NCBI GenBank assembly: GCA_915070235.1 | Contig: CAJZFM010000051.1 | Location: 1 to 10,768, forward strand | Reading direction: 5' to 3' | Length of the DNA: 10,768 nt | From: an uncultured Capnocytophaga sp. | GTDB lineage: Bacteria > Bacteroidota > Bacteroidia > Flavobacteriales > Flavobacteriaceae | Shown here: piece by piece, positions 1 to 7,209 of the stretch | Layout: each line of letters begins with the position of its first letter | How positions within the stretch are numbered: position 1 is the stretch's first letter | Notes under the pieces: generated by a model | The model's database searches: none | What the model was told of the DNA's origin: nothing | Seen by the model: only the letters and a program-made list of their open reading frames with translations | Position numbers and translations under genes: made by a program

Positions 1-479
1 CCTCCTATATTTGCCATCAGGTAAAAAAGCCCAAATCCCATAGTGTGTGTGCTCTCATCTGTAGTACGAGCAATAACTCCAGAGACTACAGGCTTGAAGA
101 AACTTCCTCCTGTAGCCGCAAATAAAAAAGCTAAATATATTGCCCAATAGCTACTAACAGTTCCCATCAGATAGTATCCTATCCCTATGATAATGAAAGA
201 GATAATCAAAGAAAGCTTATAACCAATTCTATCGGCAATAACTCCAAAGAAAAGCGGTAAGAAGAATTGTATAGCGGTTACATTGGCTAGTATATTTCCT
301 TTTTGTATATGGCTTAATCCCAGCCCTCCCTCATCAGTGGAGGCTACCAAATAAAGCCCTAAGACTGCAAAAACACCAAACCATGCACCACGCTCTACAA
401 TTTGTAGGAAATTCGCCACCCAAAAAGTAGGGGTAAAGGACTTTATTGCTTGGATAAAAGACTGTTTGTTTTCGGACAT
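1..479 (-). CDS. MFS transporter, POT/peptide-transporter-like (partial, N-terminal part only)
   Basis: This is the first 159 codons of a membrane transporter; the rest lies beyond the left window edge. The start is the ATG at 479-477 (MSENKQSF...). Visible are several hydrophobic segments, an early ERGAWFGVFAVLGLYL stretch (about residues 29-44) resembling the ER..YYG..A.L.LYL region of proton-dependent oligopeptide transporters, and the classic MFS loop motif GVIADRIGYK (about residues 79-88). The last readable part, GFGLFYLMANIGG, resembles the POT-family F..FY...NIG region. The family role is secondary transport across the inner membrane driven by proton gradient; the substrate cannot be told from this fragment. 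It starts only 12 nt after the stop of the flavodoxin-like gene on the same strand, so the two are probably cotranscribed, and a heptad repeat lies at the junction. Membership in MFS is confident, the POT subgroup less so. Confidence 0.85.
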   Translation of the reverse strand, partial: MSENKQSFIQAIKSFTPTFWVANFLQIVERGAWFGVFAVLGLYLVASTDEGGLGLSHIQKGNILANVTAIQFFLPLFFGVIADRIGYKLSLIISFIIIGIGYYLMGTVSSYWAIYLAFLFAATGGSFFKPVVSGVIARTTDESTHTMGFGLFYLMANIG

Positions 480-485
480 CTTTTT

Positions 486-527
486 TAATGATTAGTGGTT
501 AGTGGTTAGTAACTGACTACTGACCTC
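486..527. repeat. 7-nt tandem repeat tract at the flavodoxin-like gene/MFS junction
   Basis: Six consecutive 7-nt units are readable: TAATGAT, TAGTGGT, TAGTGGT, TAGTAAC, TGACTAC, TGACCTC. The tract overlaps the last codons and stop (494-492) of the minus-strand flavodoxin-like gene, so its C-terminal residues LLTTNH are repeat-encoded. The tract ends a few bases before the MFS start codon. Confidence 0.8.
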
Positions 528-1415
528 TGTACATTGAGCACATTGGCGGCTGATTTTCTTATAGAAAAACGGATAGGGAAGCCAATAGAATAGCCAGACA
601 ATAGGCATGAGTATCCATATGGCAAAGTATAGATAGGCATGAAAGCACTTGAGAAGGAACTTTCGGCGGGGGCTTCCGTAAATGAGCCTCACCCATATTC
701 CAAAGAGGCGATTGGCTTTCTTCTCAGCCGAGAGCAGGAAGGGCTTTACCTGTACGCCCCCCTGAGCGACAATCTCTTTTTGCAAAGTAGGGCTGTAATC
801 TCCCTTTTGCTTGTGCTTTAATACAATTTCTCCGTATTGGGCAGCGCTGGCAATATCTTTGTCAGAAACACCTGCTTTTGGGAAAATAAAATACCTATCT
901 TTTTTCCCAGTAAAGAGCCAATGAACGATAGTCAGCACGCTGATATGGTTATGATGCCTATCCGTCAGAGCGATATTGGCCACTATAGGTGCATTGTACT
1001 TTTGGAGCATCTGCCCAATTTTCTCTTGAGCCTTGATCCACATATTGCGCGTGCCAGAGAGGGTAACTATGGGCTTTCCACTAAGCAGGTGCGCGGCCTG
1101 CTCACTCTTGAGGAACGAGGTTATAGGGATAGAGGGCGATAGGTACCACACCTGATAAGCCAAGACAACAAGGCTGTATTGCTGCTCCATTATAGCAGCA
1201 GGTACAGGCCTTATTGGCTGGGGAATCTCAAGGAAAGACTCTGGGAAAGCCCCAAAGAAAGCCTCATTATTCCAAGGAAAGGGATAGGGTGTTTCCATTT
1301 CTATCTCGTAGAAATCCACTAATATACCTGCCCTTGTGAAGGGAGCCGCAAAGTGATCCGCTATCTGTTTGAGCTGACCCGATTGGGAGTAATATATCAC
1401 CAATATACGTTCCAT
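492..1415 (-). CDS. Flavodoxin-fold NAD(P)H-dependent oxidoreductase with C-terminal membrane segment (DarA-like)
   Basis: This 307-residue protein has a flavodoxin-type start, ILVIYYSQSGQ (residues 4-14), whose SQSGQ loop is the expected FMN-phosphate-binding turn. Further flavodoxin-like elements are YQVWYLSPSIP (87-97) and LSGTRNMW (119-126). A hydrophobic segment at about 258-285 predicts membrane attachment, followed by a short tail with a CAQC pair. The architecture resembles the Bacteroidota family annotated as dialkylresorcinol condensing enzyme DarA, linked to flexirubin/dialkylresorcinol pigment synthesis; I recall that family rather than having aligned it. No DarB ketosynthase or other pigment gene is visible here, so the pathway role is an inference. 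It starts 3 nt after the purL stop, suggesting translational coupling, and is followed at 12 nt by an MFS transporter gene. The last residues (LLTTNH) come from an intergenic repeat. Confidence 0.75.
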   Translation of the reverse strand: MERILVIYYSQSGQLKQIADHFAAPFTRAGILVDFYEIEMETPYPFPWNNEAFFGAFPESFLEIPQPIRPVPAAIMEQQYSLVVLAYQVWYLSPSIPITSFLKSEQAAHLLSGKPIVTLSGTRNMWIKAQEKIGQMLQKYNAPIVANIALTDRHHNHISVLTIVHWLFTGKKDRYFIFPKAGVSDKDIASAAQYGEIVLKHKQKGDYSPTLQKEIVAQGGVQVKPFLLSAEKKANRLFGIWVRLIYGSPRRKFLLKCFHAYLYFAIWILMPIVWLFYWLPYPFFYKKISRQCAQCTEVSSQLLTTNH

Positions 1416-1418
1416 CGG

Positions 1419-4400
1419 CTATTGTGCATTTTGAGCTTCTATCCACTTACGAGCATTGACAAAGGCTTCCAGCCATGGGGTTACCGCTCCTCTTAGCCCT
1501 ACATAATAAGGCCATTGCCAAGGAAATACGGAACGCTCTATATGCGGCATGGTTACCAAGTGTCGGCCTGTCTTATCACAGAGCATAGCCACCTGATAGT
1601 CAGAGCCATTCGGATTGGCAGGGTAGCCCTCATAGGTATATTTGCCCACTATATTATAATCCTTTTCTTCCATAGGCAGATAGAACTTGCCTTCACCATG
1701 GGAGATCCATACCCCTAAGGTAGTCCCTGCCAAAGTAGAAAGCATCACCGAGTTATTCTCAGGAATTGTTACTGAGACAAAGCCCGTTTCATGCTTATGG
1801 CTATCGTTGTGCCTTAGCTTGCCATGCTCACTATGTTCGGGATTAATCAGTTCCAATTCCATAAATAGCTGGCAGCCATTGCAAATCCCCACAGAAAGCG
1901 TATCGGGGCGTGCAAAGAAATTGTCCAGCGCCTTCTTTGCCTTTTCGTTATAGAGCAAGGCACCAGCCCAACCCTTGGCACTACCCAGTACATCGGAGTT
2001 AGAGAAGCCCCCTACGGCACCTATAAACTGTACCTCTTCGAGGGTCTCACGGCCAGAGGTCAGGTCGGTTGTATGTACGTCCTTCACATCAAAGCCTGCC
2101 AAATAGAGCGCATTGGCCATTTCTCGTTCGGAGTTGCTACCCTTCTCACGGATAACAGCGGCCACAGGTCGCTTGCCCTGAGGTCTCACTGGTTTTTCCC
2201 CTGTAAAATGTGCAGGGAAAGTATATTGCAAAGGCTGTTCGGAGTAGTTTTGGTAACGCTCCGTAGCCTTGTCATTAGCCGTTTGTTGTTTGTCTAACAG
2301 ATAAGAGGTCAAATACCATACATCGCGGCACTCAGCTATATTGAACCTATAGGTTTGTCCCTGATGTGTAAGGATTAGCTCCTCGCCTTGGGTCACTTTT
2401 CCTATCTTAGCATAGCGAACCCCTTGAGCCTTGAGATCGTCCTCAATGGATTGATCCGCTTGGAGTACCACGGCTACATTCTCGGCAAAGAGCACTTTGA
2501 GAAGATCCTCTTCCCCTAAAGCCGTTAGGTCAATCTCGGCAGCCAACTCATTGTCGGCAAAGCACATCTCCAAGAGGGTGGTAATAAGTCCCCCACTGCC
2601 TACATCATGTCCTGCCTGTATCTTCCCTTCGCTGATGAGCGCTTGTACGGCATTGAAAACCTTTTTAAACTCAGTAGCATCCTTCACGGTAGGCGCTGTA
2701 GCTCCTACTTTACCTAATATCTGTGCAAAGGCCGAACCACCCAACTGATAGTCATCACCAGAGAAATTGATATAATAGAGCGCACCGCCGTCCTTTTTCA
2801 ATACGGGTTCCACCACTTTCTGTATATCGGTACAATGAGCAGCAGCCGAAATGATTGCCGTACCAGGAGCCATCACATCGCCCCCATCGGGATATTTTTG
2901 TTTCATAGAAAGGGAATCCTTACCTGTAGGAATATTGATACCCAGCTCTATTGCAAAGTCAGAAGCTGCTTGTACAGCCTCGTACAAACGAGCGTCTTCG
3001 CCAGGGTTGCGACAAGGCCACATCCAATTGGCTGAAAGAGAAACACCCGCCAGTCCATTTTCCAAAGGAGCAAAGAGGATATTGGTCAAAGCCTCCGCTA
3101 TAGCGTTGCGGCTACCTGCGGTAGGGCTGATAAGGGCGGTTAAGGGCGAATGGCCGATACTGGTGGCAATACCCTCTTTGCCCTGATAGTCAAGTGCCAT
3201 TACCCCCACGTTGTTCAAGGGCAATTGGAGTGCTCCCACGCATTGTTGCTTGGCCACCTTGCCCCCCACACAGCGATCCACCTTGTTGGTCAGCCAGTCC
3301 TTACAAGCTACACTTTCAAGCTGTAGCACTTGGTTTAGATAGGTGTATATTTGGCTGGGGTAATAGGTAAGATCCTCATACTGAACAGACACTTTTTTGT
3401 CCGTCATCACCGTTTTGGGCGAACTGCCAAAGAGGGCAGAGAGGTCTAAGTCCATAGGGCGGGAACCTTTCTTTTGGGAGGTGATACTAAAGTGCTTATC
3501 GGCGGTTACCTCTCCCACCTCATACATAGGGGCTCGTTCGCGCTCAGCAATTGCCTTAAGTTCGTTCAAAGCCTTTTCTGGCAATACCAAGCCCATACGT
3601 TCTTGGGATTCGTTGCCGATGATCTCCTTATCGGAAAGAGTCGGGTCGCCCACTGGAAGCGCATCCAAGTTGATACGCCCACCTGTCTCTTCTATCAGTT
3701 CGGAAAGGCAGTTGAGGTGTCCGCCAGCCCCATGATCATGGATAGAGACAATCGGGTTTTCTTTGGATTCCACAAGGGCACGAATGGCGTTAGCCACACG
3801 CTTTTGCATCTCAGGGTTAGAGCGCTGGATAGCATTCAGCTCAATCCCAGAGCCGAAAGCCCCTGTATTGGCTGAGGAGACAGCTGCGCCTCCCATACCA
3901 ATACGATAGTTATCCCCACCGAGAATCACAATTTTGTCCCCTTCGTGGGGAGTATGTTTGATAGCTTGGGAAGCCTTGGCATAGCCCACGCCCCCTGCCT
4001 GCATGATTACCTTGTCAAAGCCTAATTTGCGTCCGCCCTCCTCATGCTCAAAAGTAAAGACAGAACCAGCGATGAGTGGCTGACCAAATTTGTTACCAAA
4101 ATCACTCGCCCCATTGGAAGCCTTAATCAGTATATCCATAGGTGTTTGGTAGAGCCAAGCGCGCTCGGCCATACCCTTTTCCCAAGGGCGATCTTCCTCC
4201 AAGCGTGGGTAAGCTGTCATATAGACTGCTGTTCCTGCCAGAGGCAACGACCCCTGTCCGCCTGCCAATCGGTCACGAATCTCTCCTCCTGAACCTGTAG
4301 CCGCTCCGTTGAATGGCTCCACCGTAGTGGGAAAGTTGTGCGTTTCTGCCTTGAGAGAGAGTACCGCCTCGAAGGGTTGTACCTGATAAAAATCAGGCTT

Positions 4401-5084
4401 GTCTGCACTCTTAGGAGCAAACTGTTCCACGGTAGCCCCTTTGATAAAAGCCACATTGTCCTTATAGGCAGAGACGATACCATTGGGGTGGGTCTGGGAG
4501 GTTTTCTTGATCAGCTTAAAAAGCGAAGAAGGCTGCTGCTCTCCGTCTATGACAAAAGTACCATTGAATATCTTATGGCGACAGTGTTCAGAGTTGATTT
4601 GTGAGAAGCCAAACACCTCAGAATCGGTGAGCTTACGCCCCAACTGCTCGGAGAGTTTTTCCAAATATGCCACCTCTTCGGAACTAAGGGAGAGCCCCTC
4701 CTGCTGGTTGTAGGCAGCAATATCATCAATCTCAATAGTGGAGAGCGGTTCTATAGCTATAGAGAATATATCTTGTCCCAAGCCCCTATATTTTTCAAAG
4801 AGCATAGGGTCAAAGTCAGTAAAGTCGGCCGCTACCTCGTGAAACTCCTCTATACGGCTGATGCCCTGAATATCCATATTCTGGGTAATCTCCACCGCAT
4901 TGGTACTCCAAGGGGTAACCATAGCTGCACGAGGCCCTATAAAAATTCCTTCAAGGGTCTCACTTCTGAGTTGCTCGGCATTGCCAAAGAGCCATTTGAG
5001 TTTGCCAAGGTTCACCTCACTCAAGGACGCCTCCGTAGCGACGGCATAGATAGTATTTTGTGTGTTTTTAAAAAAGAGAAGCAT
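1419..5084 (-). CDS. purL: Phosphoribosylformylglycinamidine synthase (FGAM synthase, single-chain)
   Basis: PurL converts FGAR, glutamine and ATP to FGAM in step four of purine synthesis, in the cytoplasm. At 1221 residues it is the long, single-chain form carrying its own glutaminase, somewhat shorter than the roughly 1295-residue gammaproteobacterial enzyme. Order of elements: N-terminal domain (about 1-150), linker and first AIRS half with INSEHCRHKIF (163-173), AETHNFPTTVEPFNGAATGSGGEIRD in 246-271, HDHGAGG (449-455); second half with GKDSLSMKQKYPDGG (721-735) and HDVGSGGL (826-833); class I glutaminase from about 973 with nucleophile Cys1068 in GICNGC and His1181/Glu1183 in MPHIER. All key residues are present, so it looks functional. 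The start MLLFFKNTQN fits the family. It follows the lipoprotein gene at 93 nt on the same strand, with no clear promoter in that gap, and is followed at 3 nt by the flavodoxin-like gene. Confidence 0.98.
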   Translation of the reverse strand: MLLFFKNTQNTIYAVATEASLSEVNLGKLKWLFGNAEQLRSETLEGIFIGPRAAMVTPWSTNAVEITQNMDIQGISRIEEFHEVAADFTDFDPMLFEKYRGLGQDIFSIAIEPLSTIEIDDIAAYNQQEGLSLSSEEVAYLEKLSEQLGRKLTDSEVFGFSQINSEHCRHKIFNGTFVIDGEQQPSSLFKLIKKTSQTHPNGIVSAYKDNVAFIKGATVEQFAPKSADKPDFYQVQPFEAVLSLKAETHNFPTTVEPFNGAATGSGGEIRDRLAGGQGSLPLAGTAVYMTAYPRLEEDRPWEKGMAERAWLYQTPMDILIKASNGASDFGNKFGQPLIAGSVFTFEHEEGGRKLGFDKVIMQAGGVGYAKASQAIKHTPHEGDKIVILGGDNYRIGMGGAAVSSANTGAFGSGIELNAIQRSNPEMQKRVANAIRALVESKENPIVSIHDHGAGGHLNCLSELIEETGGRINLDALPVGDPTLSDKEIIGNESQERMGLVLPEKALNELKAIAERERAPMYEVGEVTADKHFSITSQKKGSRPMDLDLSALFGSSPKTVMTDKKVSVQYEDLTYYPSQIYTYLNQVLQLESVACKDWLTNKVDRCVGGKVAKQQCVGALQLPLNNVGVMALDYQGKEGIATSIGHSPLTALISPTAGSRNAIAEALTNILFAPLENGLAGVSLSANWMWPCRNPGEDARLYEAVQAASDFAIELGINIPTGKDSLSMKQKYPDGGDVMAPGTAIISAAAHCTDIQKVVEPVLKKDGGALYYINFSGDDYQLGGSAFAQILGKVGATAPTVKDATEFKKVFNAVQALISEGKIQAGHDVGSGGLITTLLEMCFADNELAAEIDLTALGEEDLLKVLFAENVAVVLQADQSIEDDLKAQGVRYAKIGKVTQGEELILTHQGQTYRFNIAECRDVWYLTSYLLDKQQTANDKATERYQNYSEQPLQYTFPAHFTGEKPVRPQGKRPVAAVIREKGSNSEREMANALYLAGFDVKDVHTTDLTSGRETLEEVQFIGAVGGFSNSDVLGSAKGWAGALLYNEKAKKALDNFFARPDTLSVGICNGCQLFMELELINPEHSEHGKLRHNDSHKHETGFVSVTIPENNSVMLSTLAGTTLGVWISHGEGKFYLPMEEKDYNIVGKYTYEGYPANPNGSDYQVAMLCDKTGRHLVTMPHIERSVFPWQWPYYVGLRGAVTPWLEAFVNARKWIEAQNAQ

Positions 5085-5089
5085 TTTGA

Positions 5090-5175
5090 TAATGATTAAT
5101 GATTAATGACTAATGATTAATGGTTAATGATTAATTAACTATTGTTAGTATTAATCATTACTGGCATTAATCATT
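5090..5175. repeat. 7-nt tandem repeat tract plus a 25-nt repeat unit upstream of purL
   Basis: From 5090 to 5131 there are six units in a row: TAATGAT, TAATGAT, TAATGAC, TAATGAT, TAATGGT, TAATGAT, followed by a degenerate TAATTAA. At 5151-5175 sits a separate 25-nt element which, read on the minus strand, is AATGATTAATGCCAGT followed by AATGATTAA. It matches 24 of 25 bases at 6964-6988 in the opposite orientation. The tract fills almost the whole lipoprotein-purL gap and comes within 6 nt of the purL start codon, so it would be the purL 5' leader if transcription reads through. Confidence 0.85.
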
Positions 5176-5177
5176 GA

Positions 5178-5618
5178 TTACTGTTTGTACGCTACTTTTC
5201 CGTCCACGAAAAGCTCATTGGTTTGAGCGTTGTAGGTGTATTTACCATTCTTGAAAGTGCCGTCGGCTTCCTTTTTTAGAATAGGATTCTGGTCTTCACC
5301 TGTGATAAATAACTCTACTTGGCTGTTGTCACCCTCTTTGGAGACAATAAAAGCACTGATTACAGCCTCTTCCTGCTCCACATCCATAGGATTAAGACGG
5401 GTACCTACTTCAAAGACTTGGATACACTCCCCACGGAGGGCACTCCAAGTGTAGCCAGCACTGCCTATACAGCCGTGCTCATCTCTGTCACCCCCTTCCA
5501 ACATTTCCTGCTGTGGTGTTGTAGGCTCTTCAGCTGCATTGTCTGTCTGCTGTGGTGTGCTGTTGTTACATGCAGCAAAGGCCAAAGCCAATACAGATAA
5601 AGCAAATGTTCTTTTCAT
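5178..5618 (-). CDS. Small conserved lipoprotein of unknown function
   Basis: The 146-residue product begins with a short signal sequence, MKRTFALSVLALAFAAC, where Cys17 is the likely lipidated residue. The -3 position is Phe, so the lipobox is not ideal, but AAC followed by a low-complexity Asn/Thr/Gln/Pro linker (18-41) is typical of Bacteroidota lipoproteins. No acidic export signal of the Capnocytophaga LES type follows the Cys, so periplasmic-face retention is possible. A distinctive motif, GGDRDEHGCIGSAGYTWS (42-59) with CIQVFEVGTRLNP just after, carries two cysteines (50 and 65) that could form a disulfide. I remember this motif from other uncharacterised Bacteroidota lipoproteins. The C-terminal half looks like a small beta-rich domain (VELFITG, ..YTYNAQTNELFVDGKVAYKQ). 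It is divergent from waaA and may head the purL transcript. Function is unknown. Confidence 0.8.
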   Translation of the reverse strand: MKRTFALSVLALAFAACNNSTPQQTDNAAEEPTTPQQEMLEGGDRDEHGCIGSAGYTWSALRGECIQVFEVGTRLNPMDVEQEEAVISAFIVSKEGDNSQVELFITGEDQNPILKKEADGTFKNGKYTYNAQTNELFVDGKVAYKQ

Positions 5619-5642
5619 ATCAATGCTTTTTCAATTAAGGTA

Positions 5643-5650
5643 CAAAGGTA
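5643..5650 (-). promoter_or_regulatory. Candidate Bacteroidota -7 element for the lipoprotein gene
   Basis: Read on the minus strand this is TACCTTTG, a perfect match to the Bacteroidota -7 consensus TAnnTTTG, lying 25 nt upstream of the lipoprotein ATG. No well-spaced -33 TTTG is seen; the nearest TTTG leaves only a 12-nt spacer. It would probably serve the lipoprotein gene and possibly purL downstream. Confidence 0.45.
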
Positions 5651-5696
5651 ATAAATAAATATCAAATAGCAGTCTTCACAAAAAAATAATTTTTAT

Positions 5697-5727
5697 TTTC
5701 TCACTCAGCAAAAAATATGTACATTTG
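5697..5727 (+). promoter_or_regulatory. Candidate Bacteroidota promoter for waaA
   Basis: TTTC at 5697-5700, a 19-nt spacer, then TACATTTG at 5720-5727. This matches the Bacteroidota consensus TTTG-N19-TAnnTTTG in 7 of 8 fixed positions with the ideal spacer. Transcription would start near 5733-5736, which is downstream of the first in-frame ATG (5717) and about 10 nt before the ATG at 5744. It therefore decides the waaA start. Confidence 0.65.
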
Positions 5728-5743
5728 TAAAATTTTTCACCTC

Positions 5744-6988
5744 ATGAATTTTCTCTACACTCTTGCCATTCGCTGGGTCGCCTGTATGTTGCCCTTACTG
5801 GCTGTATTCAACCGAAAAATCAGACTCTTCTACAAAGGACGCCGAGAGAGCTTTCGGATCTTGCAAACTCACATAAGCGCTGACGATCAAGTGATCTGGC
5901 TACATGCAGCTTCCTTAGGCGAATACGAACAAGGACTGCCTATACTCAAGCGTCTAAGGGAGCTATATCCTGAGAAAAAACTCGTGGTTACTTTCTTTTC
6001 TCCCTCAGGCTACGAAGCCAAGAAGCATAGCAAAGAGGCCGATGTAATCCTCTACTTACCACTTGACCTACCCAAGCGAGTGGATCGCTTTCTAAATCTA
6101 CTACACCCTCAGATGGCTATCTTTGTCAAATATGAGTTCTGGCCGAACTATCTGCTTGCTCTAAAAGACCGAGGTATTCCTACTTATTTGGTCTCAGGCG
6201 TATTCCGCAAAGATCAGCTGTTCTTCAAGAAAAGAAGTTGGGGTATGCGTGCGGTGCTTCCTTGCTTCACTCACTTTTTTGTACAGAATGAAAACGCCAA
6301 ACTTCTTTTGCAATCCATAGGACTTACCAATGTTACCGTAAGTGGTGATACCCGTTTTGACCGTGTAATGGAGATTCTTTCTCGTGACAATAAGCTGCCT
6401 TTCATAGAACGCTTTCTCTCTGGGGCACCTTGTATGGTTTTTGGTAGTTCATGGCGGGAAGACGAGCAGGTGTATGTGCCTTTCCTAAATGCTTATAAAG
6501 GTAATATGAAATTCATCATCGCTCCACATGAGGTACATGACAAGGAGAAAATACATGCACTAAGAGATAGTCTGCACAAGCATGTAGCTATACTCTCTGA
6601 GGTTGAAGACAAAGATCTTTCCCCTTATGAAATACTTATCGTGGATAAAATCGGACTACTTACCAAGATTTACAGTTATGCAGCGATTGCGTATGTAGGT
6701 GGAGGCATGGGAAACAAAGGTTTGCATAACATTTTAGAGCCTGCTGTGTTCAGTATTCCTGTTGTTATTGGTAAAAATTACGATAAGTTCAACGAAGCCA
6801 AAGAACTTATTCGTCGTGAAGGTGTTTTTTCTATCAAAAACACTGAAGAATTCACCCAAATTGCTACTTTTCTCTTCACAGATGTTATTCAACGCAAGAA
6901 AGCTGGCATACTTAACTACAATTATATAGTTTCTAATACTGGAGCGACGGAGAAATTTATATTAATGATTAATGCCAGCAATGATTAA
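5744..6988 (+). CDS. waaA: 3-deoxy-D-manno-octulosonic acid (Kdo) transferase
   Basis: WaaA moves Kdo from CMP-Kdo onto the lipid A precursor at the inner membrane, the first step of the LPS core. With the start at 5744 the protein has 414 residues. An N-terminal hydrophobic segment (about 1-22) is the expected membrane contact. Conserved elements are HAASLGEYEQG with Glu60, matching the catalytic base position in E. coli, then KYEFWPN (129-135), GDTRFDRV (201-208), APHE (260-263), and LHNILEPA (327-334) of the CMP-Kdo binding half. I prefer ATG 5744 over 5717 because a -7 promoter element overlaps the extra nine codons and homologues begin close to MNFLYTL. The gene is divergent from the lipoprotein gene and convergent with tyrA. 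Its final residues, about LMINASND, are encoded by an intergenic repeat. Whether it adds one or two Kdo cannot be read from sequence. Confidence 0.95.
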   Translation: MNFLYTLAIRWVACMLPLLAVFNRKIRLFYKGRRESFRILQTHISADDQVIWLHAASLGEYEQGLPILKRLRELYPEKKLVVTFFSPSGYEAKKHSKEADVILYLPLDLPKRVDRFLNLLHPQMAIFVKYEFWPNYLLALKDRGIPTYLVSGVFRKDQLFFKKRSWGMRAVLPCFTHFFVQNENAKLLLQSIGLTNVTVSGDTRFDRVMEILSRDNKLPFIERFLSGAPCMVFGSSWREDEQVYVPFLNAYKGNMKFIIAPHEVHDKEKIHALRDSLHKHVAILSEVEDKDLSPYEILIVDKIGLLTKIYSYAAIAYVGGGMGNKGLHNILEPAVFSIPVVIGKNYDKFNEAKELIRREGVFSIKNTEEFTQIATFLFTDVIQRKKAGILNYNYIVSNTGATEKFILMINASND

Positions 6989-7006
6989 TGATTAACAACT
7001 ACTAAG
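6963..7006. repeat. 7-nt repeat tract and 25-nt repeat unit at the waaA 3' end
   Basis: Units TAATGAT (6963), TAATGCC (6970), an irregular 9-mer AGCAATGAT, TAATGAT (6986), TAACAAC (6993) and TACTAAG (7000). The 25 nt at 6964-6988 are the inverted counterpart of 5151-5175 with a single mismatch. The waaA stop TAA (6986-6988) lies inside the tract. The remaining waaA-tyrA gap, 7007-7117, is AT-rich with a purine-rich patch (about 7029-7060) and holds nothing else I can identify. Confidence 0.8.
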
Positions 7007-7117
7007 ACGCTGCAAGATTACAACATTTAGAAAGGGGAAGTCAAGGAAAAGAGGGGTGAGAAGTAAGAATTTATACAATAAGAAATTGTGTTAATTATTT
7101 AACAGTGGTCAGAAGTC

Positions 7118-7204
7118 AGTAGCCAGACGTCAGTCTATTGCGACTAATGACTGATGACTAATGGGCTAATTGCCATTAGCTCTGACTGCTGACGTCTGAC
7201 TACT
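7118..7204. repeat. Long imperfect inverted repeat between convergent waaA and tyrA
   Basis: The arm AGTAGCCAGACGTCAG (7118-7133) pairs with CTGACGTCTGACTACT (7189-7204) at 15 of 16 positions; the odd pair is C-A in plus-strand RNA but G-U in minus-strand RNA. An inner hairpin can form as CTAATGG/CCATTAG (7158-7164 with 7173-7179) or alternatively GCTAAT/ATTAGC (7165-7170 with 7175-7180). Both outer arms are made of 7-nt units (CTGACGT, CTGGCTA, CTGACTT type) in opposite orientation. No U-tract follows, so it is not a classical intrinsic terminator, but it could act as a 3' stabiliser for either mRNA. Confidence 0.65.
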
Positions 7205-7209
7205 AACTA

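Noticed and set aside
4217..4735. Minus-strand ORFs of 88 and 62 codons inside purL
   Set aside because: They are shifted frames of purL; the true frame continues without break through the same region.
1515..5099. Several plus-strand ORFs of 66-133 codons opposite purL
   Set aside because: They lie entirely antisense to a complete, strongly conserved PurL frame and show no recognisable domain or start context.
5085..5177. PurR-type or purine riboswitch control in front of purL
   Set aside because: The leader is almost entirely heptad repeat; no riboswitch-like conserved helices or operator palindrome could be recognised.
5717..5743. Nine-codon N-terminal extension of WaaA
   Set aside because: It overlaps a perfect -7 promoter element, and the next in-frame ATG at 5744 fits the family's N-terminus.
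7029..7060. Purine-rich patch with two GGGG runs as a G-quadruplex
   Set aside because: Only two runs of at least three G are present, fewer than the four needed.
7075..7089. ACAAT/ATTGT hairpin as a waaA terminator
   Set aside because: Only five A-U-rich pairs and no clean U-tract; too weak to call.
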